Below, in pieces: positions 22,330-36,667 of a DNA stretch of 64,000 bases. The notes under the pieces were generated by a model. That model was not told the origin of the DNA. It saw only the letters and a list, made by a program, of their open reading frames with translations, and ran no database searches. Positions within the stretch are counted from its first letter, which is position 1, and every line of letters begins with the position of its first letter. Where the stretch lies: positions 243,161-307,160 of the forward strand of contig MU623366.1 in assembly GCA_025201765.1 (NCBI GenBank), read 5' to 3'. Both the position numbers and the translations under genes were made by a program. The DNA comes from Daldinia sp. FL1419. Lineage: Eukaryota > Ascomycota > Sordariomycetes > Xylariales > Hypoxylaceae.

Positions 22330-25310
22330 TAGGTTAGTTTTGAATAGGTAAATATAATATTAGGTTGGGTGATTATTGCAGCGTATAGGGTTAAATCTAT
22401 CTTTTATTAATATTGTTGTATTGATTAAGGTAAGGCCATTTTTGTATAAAGTAATAGTTTTTTTTTTATTATAGGTATTTTAAGGACTTTTTTAATTATT
22501 TTTGTTAAGTTAGTAATTGTGTTAATATAAGTAAATTAATTTAATTAAATTTAATGTTATATTTAATTTTAAATTATTTTAATTTTGAGGAACCATTGTA
22601 GTTTATCATTTTTAATTAATTTATATTATTTTTTAAATTTGGAGATGATTGATTTAACCTTTGGTTTAATTTCTTTTTAATATGTTATAATAATATTATT
22701 CATATATATAAAAAGGAGGATTCTATTTTTAATAAAAATATATAGCTTTTGGGATATAAGGGTAAAATTGAATTTTTTAAAGTTCGTAAGAGTTCCTGTT
22801 ATTAGAAGAAAAGTAATTCTTGAAGATTGTAAAATATTTTAATAATATGAAATATTTTTTTGGTTATTGGTATTTTTGGGACATATGTATAAATATATTT
22901 TTTTTAAATTTTATATTTATAAATATATTTATAATATTATATTATATAAATTTAAAACTATATCTAACCACCATTACCATAAATACTTAGAAGGGTTTTC
23001 CAGTAAATGTTGAGATGTAGGTTTTTTTATTATTGATTGTTTATTAAATTTTTTTTATTATTAAATATATTTTATATTGTTAGAAAAAATTATGTTTATT
23101 AATTTTATAAATATAAATTTATATATATCTAAATATTTATTTATTTTTATATTAATTATTTAATTGTAATATAATTTTTTAAATATATATATTAATATAG
23201 CTTTTAAAGTAAATTTATTCAATTTTTTGGAATATTTTACATAATAAGTGATTCTAAATATTTAAATATTATTTTAAAGGTTCTAGTAAACTTTTTCTAT
23301 ATATTTTCTTATATTTATTAATTTTTATCAAGAATATTTAAATAAAATTATTTAAATTTTCTTTATTATATTAAAGGGGTTAATAAATAAATTTTAACAT
23401 TTTTATTTTATTAATTACATATCTTTTATATATATCAATTTTATTTATTAAAGAATTAATATAAAATATTATTTTTTATAATATATAATATTTATTATTA
23501 AAAATAATATAAAGGGTTATTAATATTTTAATATAAATAATAAATAAAATTATTAATGGAAAATTATCCAAAAAAAATAATAAATAAAAATATGTTTTTA
23601 TATAAAGGTAATTAATTTTTATAGTAGAGGTTTTTTTTCTTTTATTCAATAATTTATTTAGTTTTATTAGTTTGTTAATTATACTTAATATATCCACATT
23701 TTTAATTTACTTTAAAAGATTTACTTAAATATTATTATATATGTTTATTCTTTTTTTAAATTAAAAATCTTAAATAAATTTCAATAAATTATTATATTAA
23801 TTTATTTTATAAGTTATTAATTTATTTTTAAATTTATTTTATAATTTTTAAAGATTATTATTAAAGATTTCATTTTCCTTAAACATAATATCCTTTAATT
23901 CTATAATTTTATTAATATATAAATTTTAAATTTTATATATATTTATGAATATATAGCCTATTAAGAAACTTATTTATATTTTAAGATTAAATTTTCTTAA
24001 TCTATTTAATTTTTTAAATATTATCGTTATTATAACATAAACCTTATAACCATATACCCAAAAATAACCTTATTAAAATTTTTAATTATAAATTATAAAA
24101 TTGTTATTTATATTAGTATATATATAAAATTAATTATATAATATTTATTAATTTATTTTATATTATAGTGTTTAATTATATAAATATATTATTATTTTAT
24201 AAATTTTAAACCATAAAAAATAAAATAATTTTAAATATACCCTTATGGCTTTTATTTTATCTTTGATTATACCCCCCAAACATTTAATAATACTATTTTA
24301 TATTTATTTGTAAGTTGTTGAGGGCTTGATTTTTATGTATAGACTTTCTAAATATACACAAATTATTAATTTTCTTTTAATAATTTCTCAATTAAATTCC
24401 TAAATTTTTGGAATAATATTATATTAAATCTTTAAAATATTAATAAATCTTTTAAAGTTTTAATAATTAATATTCCTATTTAATTTGTAAAATAATAATT
24501 AAACATCATATTGATCCACTAATTTATAATTAATAATAAATTTCTAAAATTATTATTTAATTCTTTAATATTATAAAAATCAAGAATTAATTTCATTTTT
24601 GAGATTTTATTAATATATTTAAATATTTAATTTATTTGGCATTTAACCTTAATAATAATACACACCTTATAATTAACTATTTTAATTCTTTTAATTTGGA
24701 CTCCAATACTTATTTCAACGAGGTTTTCTAATATTTGCGAGTTTAAATGTCCTAATTTTAAATATTATTTAAATGTATCTACTATTAATATTTGCTTTTT
24801 TTTAATTAAGTTTATTATATTATACATAAAACATTAATTTAAACATTTTAAAAAAAATATCTTTAAATACAAATTAATTAAAATAATTAATGAATTCAAT
24901 TATAATTTCACTATTTTAAAATTTTAAATAAGTGTGTTTTTAGTGGTTGTTCTATTAATATCTTTGTCCTTTAAGAACTTATAAAGATATAAGATTACAA
25001 GCAAAATTTAAATAATATATTATATTTAAAAACTTAATTTTTATAATATTATTAACATATTTAATTTTAATATCAACATATTTATAACTTAATATTTAGA
25101 TTTTATTATTTCTAATAATAATATATTTTTTAGAAGAGTTTTTTTGTAATTAACAAACTTTAATATTTGATTAAAGATATATATTATAATTTTTAAATTT
25201 AATATAATTAAACTTTTTAAAAAATAATAATTTATATTATAAATAACATTTATAATATTTATTATAAATATTATTCCCAATTCCAAAATTATTACTTATT
25301 TTAATAATTA
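22330..25310 (-). pseudogene. Copia-2 pol remnant
   Basis: The minus strand at about 22405-22335 reads LTLYAAIITQPNIIFTYSKL, the Copia pre-RNase H block. The RT box at about 22706-22695 has become YMNN: both catalytic aspartates (GAT) are now AAT, a change RIP would make. Open stretches at 23476-23697 and 25089-25286 are fragments of the same polyprotein. The latter resembles the Copia protease region (INYYFLKSLIILN after the expected DSGA site). All frames are broken, so it cannot be autonomous. Confidence 0.8.
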
Positions 25311-26379
25311 ATTTTTATTTTTTTAATTAATTATATTATCTTTATTTTTTCCTTTAAGGTTATTAAAAATTTTTATGTTTATTATTAATTTAAAATTACA
25401 CTTAATTTTCTTTTATATAAATATATTAAATTATATATTAGTCTTAAAATATTTAGGATATTTTAATTTAATAATATAAAAATATTTTTCAATTTTATAA
25501 AAGCTTAAATAAATTTTATATTTATTGTGTTTATATTGGTATATTAATGGATATAAATATTGATTAATATATGTATTATTTCTTTTTTATTTATTTAAAT
25601 TATTTTAATATTTATTTAATTATTTATTTTATTTAATTAATTTTTTTTATAAGAATTTTCTTCTTTATTAAAATTATTAATATTATTATTTTTATGGTAA
25701 ATAATAAAAGTACCTTTATGAACCTTTTCTTTTTTTTTGGGTTATATCTATAATATAAGTATAATCTTTAAAAAAATAAATAATATTTTTAAAAGTTAAT
25801 ATTTTATTATTAATTTTTTTTTAATATATTATTATTTAAATAGATACTTATTTTTAGAATACTGGCATTATTACCTGCAAAATAACTAGGAACCATTTTT
25901 GTAAATTAATAATAACAATAAACTTCTTATTTATTCTATATAATATAATCATTTTTTAGGAAATAATCTATTCCTCTTAATCTTTAAATTATTTCAAAAA
26001 TAACATTATTATTTTTTATAATGTTTTTTTATTTTATATTTATTAAAATTAATATTAAAAATCTTTTTAAAAATAATATATTTTTCTTAAATATTTTGAA
26101 TTAAAAATAAAATTAAGATTTAATAAAATTTTAATATAGTTTTTATTTTATAATTTAAAAATTAAATTAATTTATTATATTTAATATTATATAAAGTTAT
26201 GGTTTATATATATATTTATATATCTTTATTATAATGAAACCTTTTAATTAATATGAATTAACTTATATTATAAGGACAAATATTTATAATAAAATTATTA
26301 GGTATATTTATTATATTGCCTTGATGGACATGGTGGTATCATACTGCAGTATCGCAGAGCGTAAACAAGGTATACAAAA

Positions 26380-29295
26380 CTGGAGGTCACCCCAAAGGCT
26401 GACATAATCCTTAAGTTTTCAGATAAGGTCTTTTATAAATACTTAATCCATTATAATATTATTATTTTTAAAAATTTATATAAGATTTTTTATAAATAAT
26501 TAATATATTATTATTTTATTATATTATTATATTATATTAAAATAATATATTAAAAGTTTGTGGAGACCTTAAAAGTGGTTATATTATAAAATTAATAGGT
26601 TCTTATAGGGTAGCTTTATAAGGTAACTTCAATTACATAATTACATTACCCTAAGCCAATATTTTTATAATTAAAACTACTTTATAAAAATTTATTAATT
26701 TTTAAAAATAATTTATAATAAAATTTTTGTAAATTTTATTTAAATATATATTAAACTGGTGTAGAGTTATTAGGTTATAGATATTATCTTGTAGAGATTC
26801 TATCTCTTCTTTAGAGCTAGACCCTCCAGGTTTTTACAGTTCTTTTGGATATAAATAGGCCTTTAAGAATTATCTTTTTTATTTGATCAATAAAGGCTTA
26901 TAAAGTTCTATAGCTTAGTGTTAGTAGGTACATACGTAAGATAAAAGTAAGATAATAATAAAACAAATAATAATAGGGGTAAGATTGGTGTATTGTAATT
27001 GTTTAAAGAAAAAAGCTATTTAAAAGAGATAGGTAGGAAACCTATCCTTATATAATAATAGATATATAAGTACTTCTTAAGGATCGTATACCAAACTGAA
27101 GATATAAGTTATACAACTACTATTTAGTTTTTTTATAAAATCTTTATGTAAGAATATATAATTTCAATTTTTTTTTTGAAGATATTTTTTTAAAATGCAT
27201 TATTATTGGTAAGTAGTTATATAGATCTGTTTCTTTATCTGATCAGTTTATTCTTTTTAAAATATAATTACCTTATATTGAACTAGGGTAGTGTGATTAG
27301 GTAATAGGAACTACCCTGAAAGACTTTGTTGATTCCCCTTTTTAAAGTTTATAGTTTTTTTGGATATAAATAGGTTTTCAGGAGTTGTTTTCTTGCCTGA
27401 TCAGCTTAAGTTCTATATAATTCTTTAGAGATCGCCTCTATAGAGTCTTCATACAAGAATATACATTTTCAATTTCCTTTTTGAAAATATCCTCTTAAAA
27501 TGCGTTACCATTGGCAAGCAATCACTTATATCTGTTTTTTTATCTGATTAGCTTATTCCCTTTTTTAGAATATAGATACCTTATATCTTTTAGCTTATAT
27601 AGTTTTTGGCTTGCTATAGGTTAGTTGAAATATAGGGTATATCCTGCAAAAGCTATTTAAGTTTTTGTTTAATATTTTTTAACTTATATAACCTTTGGTT
27701 TACTATAGGTTAATTAAAATATAAAACATATCCTGCAGGAGCTATTAAAGCTTATATTTAATATATAAACCTTTAAGAGTTAATTTTTATTTGATTAGAT
27801 TAAGTTCTTTATTATAGAAGTTAAGCTCTTTAAATATTATTTTTTATAAAATTTTTTACGATAATATATAATCTTTTTATTTTTAGTTGAATATATTGAA
27901 TAGGAGTTCTAATAGTTCCTGTAGGATATATTTTGTATTTTAACTAACTTATAGTAACTAAAAATTGTATAAGTTTAAGGATGTAAGGTGATTATATTTT
28001 GAAGAAAGTATTGAAATGATTAGATAGAAAAATTATTATATATGATTGTTTATTAATGGTAATGTGTACGATGAAGATATAAGCTAAAAAAATATATATT
28101 ATTTATATAAAATTATATAAAAACAATTTCTAAATAACTATTTATAACTTAAATTAATTAAATAAGAAAATAATTATTAAAAACTTATTTATATTTAAAT
28201 AAATATATATAAACCTTATAAGGGTATTTATTAAAATCTTTTAAAATAACTCCTATTACATACTCTTATTACATATCTTTATTACATATTATAATTACAT
28301 ATTTATATTATATTAATTTAATATTATTTTAAACATTAATTCTTATTCAATATATAAACCCTTAAAAATTATTTTTTTATTTAATTAAATTAATTTCTTA
28401 AGCATAAAAATATTAATTTTTCTTATAGTGAATAAAAGTTCTAATAGTTCTTATATTTTAATTAACCTATAATAAGCCAAAAGTTGTATGAGTTTGAGGA
28501 TGTAAGGTATTTATATTTTAAGGAAAGTAATAGAATAATTGTATAGAAGAATTATTATATATGATTGTTTAGTAATAGTAATATATATGATGAAGTTATA
28601 AGTGAAGTGTATATTATTTATATAAAGCTTTACAATATAAAATTTGAAAAGATTATATAAAATTTAAATTGATTAAATAAAAAAACAATTATTAAAAATT
28701 TATTTATATCCAGAAAAATTTGTGGAAACCTTAGAAGAGGTTGTTTTATGAAAGCTAAAAATAGCTTCAATTATGTAATTATGTTATTCTAATTAAATAT
28801 ATAATTAAATATAAGGTTGATTAATTAGGATGTGGCTGGGCGCAAGGCTGATGAGGTTGATTAATTAGAAAAAAGTTGATGAAGTTAGGGCTGGTGGTTG
28901 AATAATTAAGATATAATTAATTAATTAAGATGTGGTTGGGCCTAAGGCTGATGGGTTGTGGCTGATTGGTTAAGATGTGGCTGGATGTAAGGCTAACCAA
29001 TTAAAAAAGGCTGATATGGTTGGCCAATCAAAAAAAAGCTCATATATTTAGCTAATAAAACATAAATAATTTATAAAACCCTTAAAATTTAAGATTTTTT
29101 AATTTAAAAAAATATTTTAATATCTTAATTAAATAAGGAAAATTAATAAAATTTATAAAAATTAAATATATAAAATTATTTAAAATTTAAAAATTATAAG
29201 GTTAATTTAAAAGGTTAATATGCTTAATAAGGTCATTTTTTTCTTTACCTATATTAATAATCTTCTAATATAAAACCTTAAGAAAACTTAAGGCA
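26380..29295. mobile_element. F1: repeat element inserted without visible target duplication
   Basis: Starts CTGGAGGTCACCCCAAAGGC and ends with the hairpin CCTTAAG-AAAA-CTTAAGG followed by CA. Removing it restores the LINE sequence GTATACAAAA/AAGATTG exactly as in other copies, with zero (or at most one) duplicated base. F2 at 45824-50277 has the same ends at an unrelated site. The interior is a mosaic of L-type LTR fragments (26752-27280, 27281-27695, 27900-28300), and the last 650 bp contain imperfect repeats of GATGTGGCTGG...AAGGCTGA (28820-29030). No coding sequence was recognised. Confidence 0.75.
26920..27123. mobile_element. 204-bp insert in an L-type LTR within F1
   Basis: TTAGT is repeated on both sides (26915-26919, 27124-27128) and the L LTR sequence continues across. 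The ends form an imperfect inverted repeat (TTAGTAGGTACATACG / ATAGTAGTTGTATAAC). It contains the short palindrome GATAGGTAGGAAACCTATCC at about 27033-27052. It could be a MITE or a small solo LTR. This is the only copy in the window. Confidence 0.55.
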
Positions 29296-30216
29296 AAGAT
29301 TGAAATTAGTTGGAAAGGGTTATAGATTAGTAGCATTATTTTGAACCATTTTAAAAAGCAAATATAATATTATGGTATTAAAAAGAAAATTATAAAAATA
29401 AGAATAAATAATGGCTTTTCATAAAGATATAAAATTATTTATATATATTTATATTTTGTATAAATTATATATATTTTAACCCTCTTTCAGAATAACTTCT
29501 TTATAATGTAATAACATTTTTATTATTTATAGAAAAAAATAATAAAATTATTTTAGACTTTATTACCATTCCACACCCAGGCTACTGCTACATTATTTTA
29601 TAAAATTTGGATATTATAATATATAAAATGTTTTTTTATATTAAAATTTAATCATTTTTATTAAAAAATAAATTCCAATAAAAATATAAAATAAAACCAA
29701 AATTATAACAATATAATTTGTTCAAATAAGTAATAGGTAGGTTTTCTCTGGAACACAGTTCCTACCCAGAATAAATACCAAAAGATGGACTGGATACCTG
29801 TAATATATTCTAGGTAAATCGGGGTAATAATAAATAAATAAATAATAATAAATATATTGCTTTATTTATTTTTTTTAAAGGCTAACGGATTATTTAAATT
29901 TTTAGAATTGGTTTTATAATCTTCAATATTTGGTTATGTTAGTTGAGAGGTTAGAGGGAATAGAGGTTTCTTTGTTAAATTAATGTTTTCTGGATTCAAC
30001 CAATCTTACACATTTAGGTTGTAAGTTAAAATCATAAAAGCTTAATTTTATATTTTTTAATTGTTGGATATAAGTAATTAGTTTTTTTTTGTAATGTTTT
30101 TAAATAATATTATTTAATTGAATATAATTAAAATTATATTAAATATATATTTATATAACATAATTAAATTAATAATAACTATATATTTATATTAGGATGT
30201 AATTAAGACTCTTAAT

Positions 30217-30370
30217 TATTAAATAATATATAAGGAAAAATTATAATTATAAAATTTAAATTATTATTATTATTATTAGAATTTTAGAATGGAATAATAA
30301 GGCTTTTTTTATAAAATTGTTGTAAGGGAGAGAATTTTTCCATGTTATTTTTAGGCTTATTAATCCAATA
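30217..30370 (-). repeat. Copia-2 5' LTR
   Basis: 154 bp, minus orientation. The internal sequence beside it (30181-30216) aligns with the Copia-1 leader at 7178-7215, which confirms that the two halves of Copia-2 belong together. The primer-binding region (minus strand ATTAAGAGTCTTAATTAC) does not start with TGG, so the primer tRNA is not evident. Confidence 0.85.
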
Positions 30371-33300
30371 GGTTTTTACAAGGTAGTATTTATAACCTAA
30401 TTGTTTTACATTAATTTAGAGTTCTTTAAAATTAATAATATTAAGCCTTTAATAAATTAATTTTAATAAAAAAATTAGAAATAATCTAAAGAAATTAATT
30501 ATGATATTATATAAAATTAAATTAAAAAAATAATAATCTTAATTTAAAATCTTAATTTAAAATCCTAATTCCCTAAATTTTTTAATTATAATCCTATTAT
30601 TCAAATTAATTAATTAATTTACTATAACAAAATTAAATATTAACTTAATAATATTCCAATTTTAAATAAATGATTCTATTTAATACTTATTATATATTTA
30701 ACAAATTAATTGGGTTATTATTGGTTTCTGAAATTAATAAACTTGCTATAATAGTGACTTTACTGAACTAATAATGCTTAATCTTCAAGCACTTTATAAC
30801 TTTATTAAATGTTTATTAGTTTTGATTGTGTGTTTAACCAACTAATCAATTATTTTTAAATATTTATAATTAATGAAAAATTGGCTATAATAGTGGTTCT
30901 ATTAGCTTAACAATATTGATTTAACGTTATTAACCTTTGAATATTTAATAATTTTATTAAATATTCATTAATTTTAATTATATATTTAATAAGTTAATTA
31001 ATCATATTTAAATATTTGAAGTTAATTAATTTGTTATAATAAGTTAAATATTAAAATTTAATATTATTGACAATAATACTAATAACTAATAGGTGGTAAT
31101 TGATAAATAGTGATTAATAATAATATTAATATTAAATAAGGTTTATATAAAATGTATTAATTTGATTAGGTAAGATATAATTTTTAGAGGAAAAAAAACA
31201 ATATTGTAGAGGTGAAAGGAGAAAATGAGTACTAGAAGAAGAAGGGTGAAATTAATATTAATATATGTTTTAATTTATAATTGTTGCTTAATAAGTTAAT
31301 AAATGTTTTTTGAATATCCTAATTATAAATAGTATTTTTTGTCTATATACCATAATTCAAGTCCATAGGTTTTTTCTTTTTTTTCCCTCTCTTTCTCTCT
31401 TTCTTTCTTTTTCTTTTTCCCCAAGACTTATCTTTTAAACCAGAACGTTTGATTTTATCTGATTAGTTATTAATCAATAGAATTTAAAAATTAAAAGTTT
31501 CCTAATTGTTAATAAGCATGGTTGGGCTGAGATTAGATAAGAAGGAAAAATAAGATAATAATATAAGATATTATTGTATGATGAATATAAATAGTTTAAT
31601 CATCAATTAATTATTATATATATGAAAATCAAAAAGTTAGAAATAATATAAAAAAAGATTTTATATTTATTTTTTTTTCCTTTTTTTTGAAATGTTTAAT
31701 CTTAGTTGTAAGCAGGCAATGATGTTATATACCAATTAATTTAATATTAATTAACTGTGTAGGTATAGATGTTTTTATATTGGATAGTTTGAGTACAATT
31801 GTTGGTATGGGGTGTGTTGGTAAGGGTAATAGATGTTTGGGTTTAGGATATTTTAATTGTTCAATTATAATTTCTTCTTGTATGATATTATTTTGATTAA
31901 GTTTTGTTGTGGTATTATATAAAGGATCTTAATATATAATGTTTATATTGGGGGTAGGTATTAGTAGAGGTATAAAAGGTGGTAGATAATTAGGTTCAGG
32001 ATTTTCTGATTTAAGACTCTTAGATTGTTAGAGCATGATCTCTTCCTAATTAAATTTAATATCTTTGTTATAATTAGTTTTAATAATTAGGTTTTATTAT
32101 ATAATATTTATAAAAGGGGTTTGTAGGGGTGGTAAGATTGTAGGTAGGGGGGGTAAAAATATTTTAAGAAGAAGTAACGTGTTAAATTTAGGTTAATTAG
32201 ATAGTATATTAAATATTTAATTAATTAGTGATTATTTTGAAAGTATAAAAAAAATGTAGAAGAAGGTAAAAATATTTTATCCTAATTAATATAAAAAATA
32301 TATTAGGTGGAGTTATAGGTTTTAACCACATTTAATTCACTTTTTATATAAATTAAAACAATCTCAACTCTTAATATAATGGTTTTAATTCCTAATTATA
32401 TAATTTTGACTTTTAATTATATAATTTTAAAAATATTTAAAAAGGTAATTAATATTAAAATAATTATAATAGTATTAAGTATATTTTATTTTCTCTATAT
32501 AAACAAATTAATTAGGGTAGTAAATACTAATTTTAAAAATATATAATATGGGAAATTTTTTCTTTGATTTTCTGTTTTATGATAATGATAATAAGTTAAT
32601 ATTATAATAATAATTAAAATCCTTTTAATATTATAATAATAATTAAAATCCTTTTAATATTATTATTAAATTATTTAATTAATTTTATCTTATTTAATCC
32701 AAATATTATAAATAATTCTATATCTATATCTTTAATAATTATTTTTAATTAAATTAACCTTATCCTTTTAATATATATATTATAATTAATTTAAAGAAAT
32801 TATAAAATATATTAATCCTTTAAACCTTTTCTTTAAATCTTTTCTAAGATCTTTATACCTTCTTAATTCATTATAAAAATACACTTTTTTAATTTTAAAA
32901 TGTTAAAATGATATTATTTAATATTATTTTATTTATTATATATATTATTTGATTAAATTATTCTTAAATATTATATATATTATAGGTATAATAGGAGGTA
33001 ATAATAGGATTTTTAATATTAATTGTGTAAAGGTTTTCATATTGGCTTGATATAAGGTTTTAAGGTTAAATAGATTTCCCTCACTCTTTATTCTTTTAGA
33101 TTTTTGTTTTTTTGACCTAAGGCTATAATATCCTGATTAGATGATAATTACATTGATTAGGCTGGTGGTAACAATTTTGATCATATTATTAATCTTTAAA
33201 AAATGATTTTAATTAGGATTAATATCTTAATTTTTAGGTTAATTAAATAATTTTGGTTTTAATAAACCTAATATTAATTCTAATTAGATAAAAATAATCC

Positions 33301-33605
33301 TAAATAGATATAATTTTTATAAATAATGGTTTTAATGATATTAATTTTTTAAAAATTGAATAATTATCATTTCAAATTGTAAAATAATTATTACTAAATA
33401 GAAGTTTTAATAGTTTTTGTAGGATATACTTTATATTTTAATTAGTCTATAATAAGTCAGAGGTTATATGAGCTAAAGGATATAAGGTGATTATATTTTA
33501 AGGAGGAGAATAAATTAATTGGATAGAAGAATAAATATAAATAATTATTTATTAATGGTAATATATTATAAAAAAATATTTTTAAAGAAGAAATTGAAAT
33601 TATAT

Positions 33606-34011
33606 TGAACAGGAGCTCTAATAGCTCCTGCAGGATATGCCCTATACTTCAACTAATCTATAGTAAGTCAGAGGTTATATAAGCTTGAAAATATAAAGTG
33701 ATTATATTTTAAGGAGGGGAATAAGTTGATTAAATAGAGAAATAGATATAGGTGATTATTTGCCAATAATAGCATATTATAGGAAGATATCTTCAAAGAG
33801 GAAATTGAATGTATATATTTTTGTACAAAGATTCTATGGAAAAACTGAACTATAAAACCTAATAAATCTTTATTGATTAAATAAGAAAAATAACTCTTAA
33901 AGGCCTATTTATATCCAAAAAAGTTATGGAACTTTGGAGGGTTTAGTTCTAAAGAGGAAATAAGGTTTTTACAAGGTAATATTTATAACCTAATCACTTT
34001 ATACCAGTTCA
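33606..34011 (-). repeat. L1 3' LTR with terminal hairpin
   Basis: 406 bp. The outer end carries AGGAGCTCTAATAGCTCCT (33611-33629), a 7-bp stem with a 5-nt loop, followed by GCAGGATATGCCCTA. This module is found again in every L LTR and in the D and J repeat units. Confidence 0.88.
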
Positions 34012-36667
34012 AAACTCCCTAAAATTAACAATATTAAACTTTTAACAAATTAATCTTAACAAAAAAAAACCGGAAAAACAACCTAAAAATACCATATAAA
34101 ATTAAATTAAAAAAAATAATAATTCTAACCTTAAATCTTAACTCAAAAATCCTAACTCCCCAAATCTTTAAATTGTAATCCTACTACTCCAAACTAACTG
34201 ATTAAACATGTTCAAATACTGGTAGCTGATCAACTTACCATAGCAAGGCTAAATGCTAACTTAATAATACTAACTTTCAAATATTTGATAACTCTATTAA
34301 ACACTCATTAATCTTAATTGTATGTTTAACAAATTGATCAATTGTGTTTAAGTATCTGAAATTAATTAACTTATTATAACAATAACTAAATACTTTAATA
34401 TTATTAATGTGATGGTGATTTGGTAACCTTATTTAATACTCTTTATATATGCAATAAACTAATTAATTATATTCAAATACCTAAATTAATTAACTTATTA
34501 TAATAAACTAAATACCAAAACTTAACATTATTAATAATGGTAATAATTGGTAAATAATAATTAATAAATAATAATTAATAATAATATTAATATTAAATAA
34601 GGTTTATATAAAACATATTAATCTAATTAAGCAAAATATAAATTTCTTTTAAAAAGAATAGCGTTATAAAAATGAAAAAAAAAAGTATTTAAAAGAAGAG
34701 AATAATTAATGTTAATATATAATCCAATTTATAATTATTATTTAATAAGTTAATAATTATTTTTTAAATACTTTAATTATAAATAATATCTTTTGCTTGT
34801 ATATCATAGCTTAAGTCCATGGGCTTCTTCCTTCTTCTCCCTCTCTCTCTTTCTCTTCAGGGCTTATTCTTTCAGATTAAAGAACACTTGATATCATCTA
34901 ATCAGCTACCAATCAACAAAACTCAAAAATTGAGAGCTCCCTAATTATCAATAAATATGATTAGTTCAAAATTAATGAAAAAGATAGAAAAAACAAGATA
35001 ATAACATAAGATATTGCTGTACAATAAATGGAAATAACCTGATCATCAATCAATCACTATATATATAAAAACCAAAGTCCAGAAATAATATAATAAAAAA
35101 AAAAGTTTTTCTACATTTATTTTTTTTCTTTTTTTTCTTAAAATGCCTAATCTTAATCATAGGTGGGCGACAATGTTATATATTAATTAACCTAATACTA
35201 ATTAGTTATATGGGTATAGATATTCTTATATTGGACAGCTTGAGTACAATTGCCAGTATGGGATATGCTGGTAGGGGTAGATAATTAGGTTCAGGACTCT
35301 CTGACTCAAGATTCTTAAACTACTTAAACATAATCTTCTTCTCTATAATTTCTTTATAATTATATTTAATATCTATGTTTATTTTTTCTTAATAACTATA
35401 TAAGGGATTTTATTATATAATATTTATATATATATAAGGGGTTTATAATAGAAGTAGTAATAAAGGTAAAGGGGGTAAAGGTGTTTCAAAAAGAAGTAAT
35501 ATATTGAACCTAAATTAATCAGATAATATATCAAATATCTAACCAATTAATTACTATTTTGAAGATATAAAAGAGGGTGGTGGAGGGGGTAGAAATATTT
35601 TATCCTGATTAATATAAGGGGTATATTAAGTGAAATTATAGGTTTTAATTGCACTTAACTTACTTTCCATATAAATTAAAATAAGTTTAGTTCCTATTGC
35701 AATGATTTTGGTTCTTAATTATATAATTTCAGCTTTTAATTATATAACTTTAAAAATGTTTAGAAAGGTAATTAATATTAAAATAACAATAATATCAAAT
35801 ATATTCCATCCTTTTTATATAAATAAATTAATTAAAATAATAAACACCAATTCCAAAAATATATAATATAGAAAATCTCTTCTCTAATTTTCCATTTTAT
35901 AATAATGGTAATAAATTAATATTATAACAACAATTAAAATCCTTTTAACATTAATATTAAATTATTTGATTAATCCTATCCTATTTAACTTAAATATTAT
36001 AAACAATTCCATATTTATATCCTTAATAATTATTTTTAATTAAATTAACCCTATCTTATTTAACCCAAATATTATAATTAATTTAAAAAAGATTATAAAA
36101 TATATTAATCTTTTAAATTTTTTTTTAAATTTCTTTTAAAATTTTCATACTTTCTTAATTTATTATAAAAATATATTTTCTTAATTTTAAAATATTAAAA
36201 TAATATTATTTAATATTATTTTATTTATTATATATATTATTTAATCAAATTATTTCTAAATATTATATATATTGTGGGTGTAATAGGGGGGGTAATAGTA
36301 CTAATAAGTTTTTCAATATTAATTATATAAAGGTTTTTATATTAGATTTGGTATAAGATTTTAGGATCAAATGGACTTCCCTTATTCCTCATTCTCTTAG
36401 GCTCTTGTTTTCAACCTAAAACTATAATTATCCTAATTAGATAATAATTGCTCTAATTAAATTACTAACAATAATTTTAACCATATTATTAATCTTTAAA
36501 AAATGGTCCTAATTAGGATTAATATTTCAGTTTTTAATCAACTAAGAGATTTTGGCCCTAATAAACCTAATATCAATCCTAATTAAATAAAAACAATCCT
36601 AAATAAATACAATTCTTATAAATAACAGTCCTAATAATATCGGTCCTTCTAAGACTGAGATTGCAGG

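Larger units (their letters stand above)
26323..29852 (+). mobile_element. LINE-3: truncated LINE inside Copia-2, itself split by F1
   Basis: Flanked by an 11-bp duplication, TATATTGCCTT (26312-26322) and TATATTGCTTT (29853-29863), which differ by one C-to-T change. Comparison with Copia-1 places the insertion in the leader of Copia-2. The LINE sequence is 26323-26379 (GC-rich, with CATACTGCAGTATCGCAGAG) plus 29296-29852, ending in an (AATA)n tail. The 2.9-kb F1 lies between. Confidence 0.87.
21416..30370 (-). mobile_element. Copia-2: Ty1/Copia retrotransposon inserted in the L0 LTR
   Basis: The 5-bp duplication GGTTT occurs at 21411-21415 and 30371-30375. The uninterrupted L1 LTR reads ATAAGGTTTTTACAAGG at this point, which proves the insertion site. 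The LTRs are 21416-21559 (3') and 30217-30370 (5'), minus orientation, with the C-rich complement of the polypurine tract at 21560-21567. After removing the nested LINE/F insert (26323-29863) it measures 5.4 kb, the same as Copia-1, to which it aligns throughout. Confidence 0.92.
21046..33605 (-). mobile_element. L0: oldest copy of LTR element L, split by nested insertions
   Basis: The 3' LTR is in two pieces, 21046-21415 and 30376-30418, separated by Copia-2. The internal region (30419-33394) matches L1 and L2 along its length, including the CT-rich tract at about 31373-31420. The 5' LTR is truncated at 33395-33605. Orientation is minus, as in L1. No protein-coding remnant can be recognised in the roughly 3-kb interior, so this looks like a non-autonomous (LARD/TRIM-like) element. 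The right end is lost where L1 starts. Confidence 0.8.

Noticed and set aside
30419..33394. gag-pol in the L interior
   Set aside because: No protease, RT, integrase or zinc-knuckle pattern in any frame of L0, L1 or L2, and the interior is too short.
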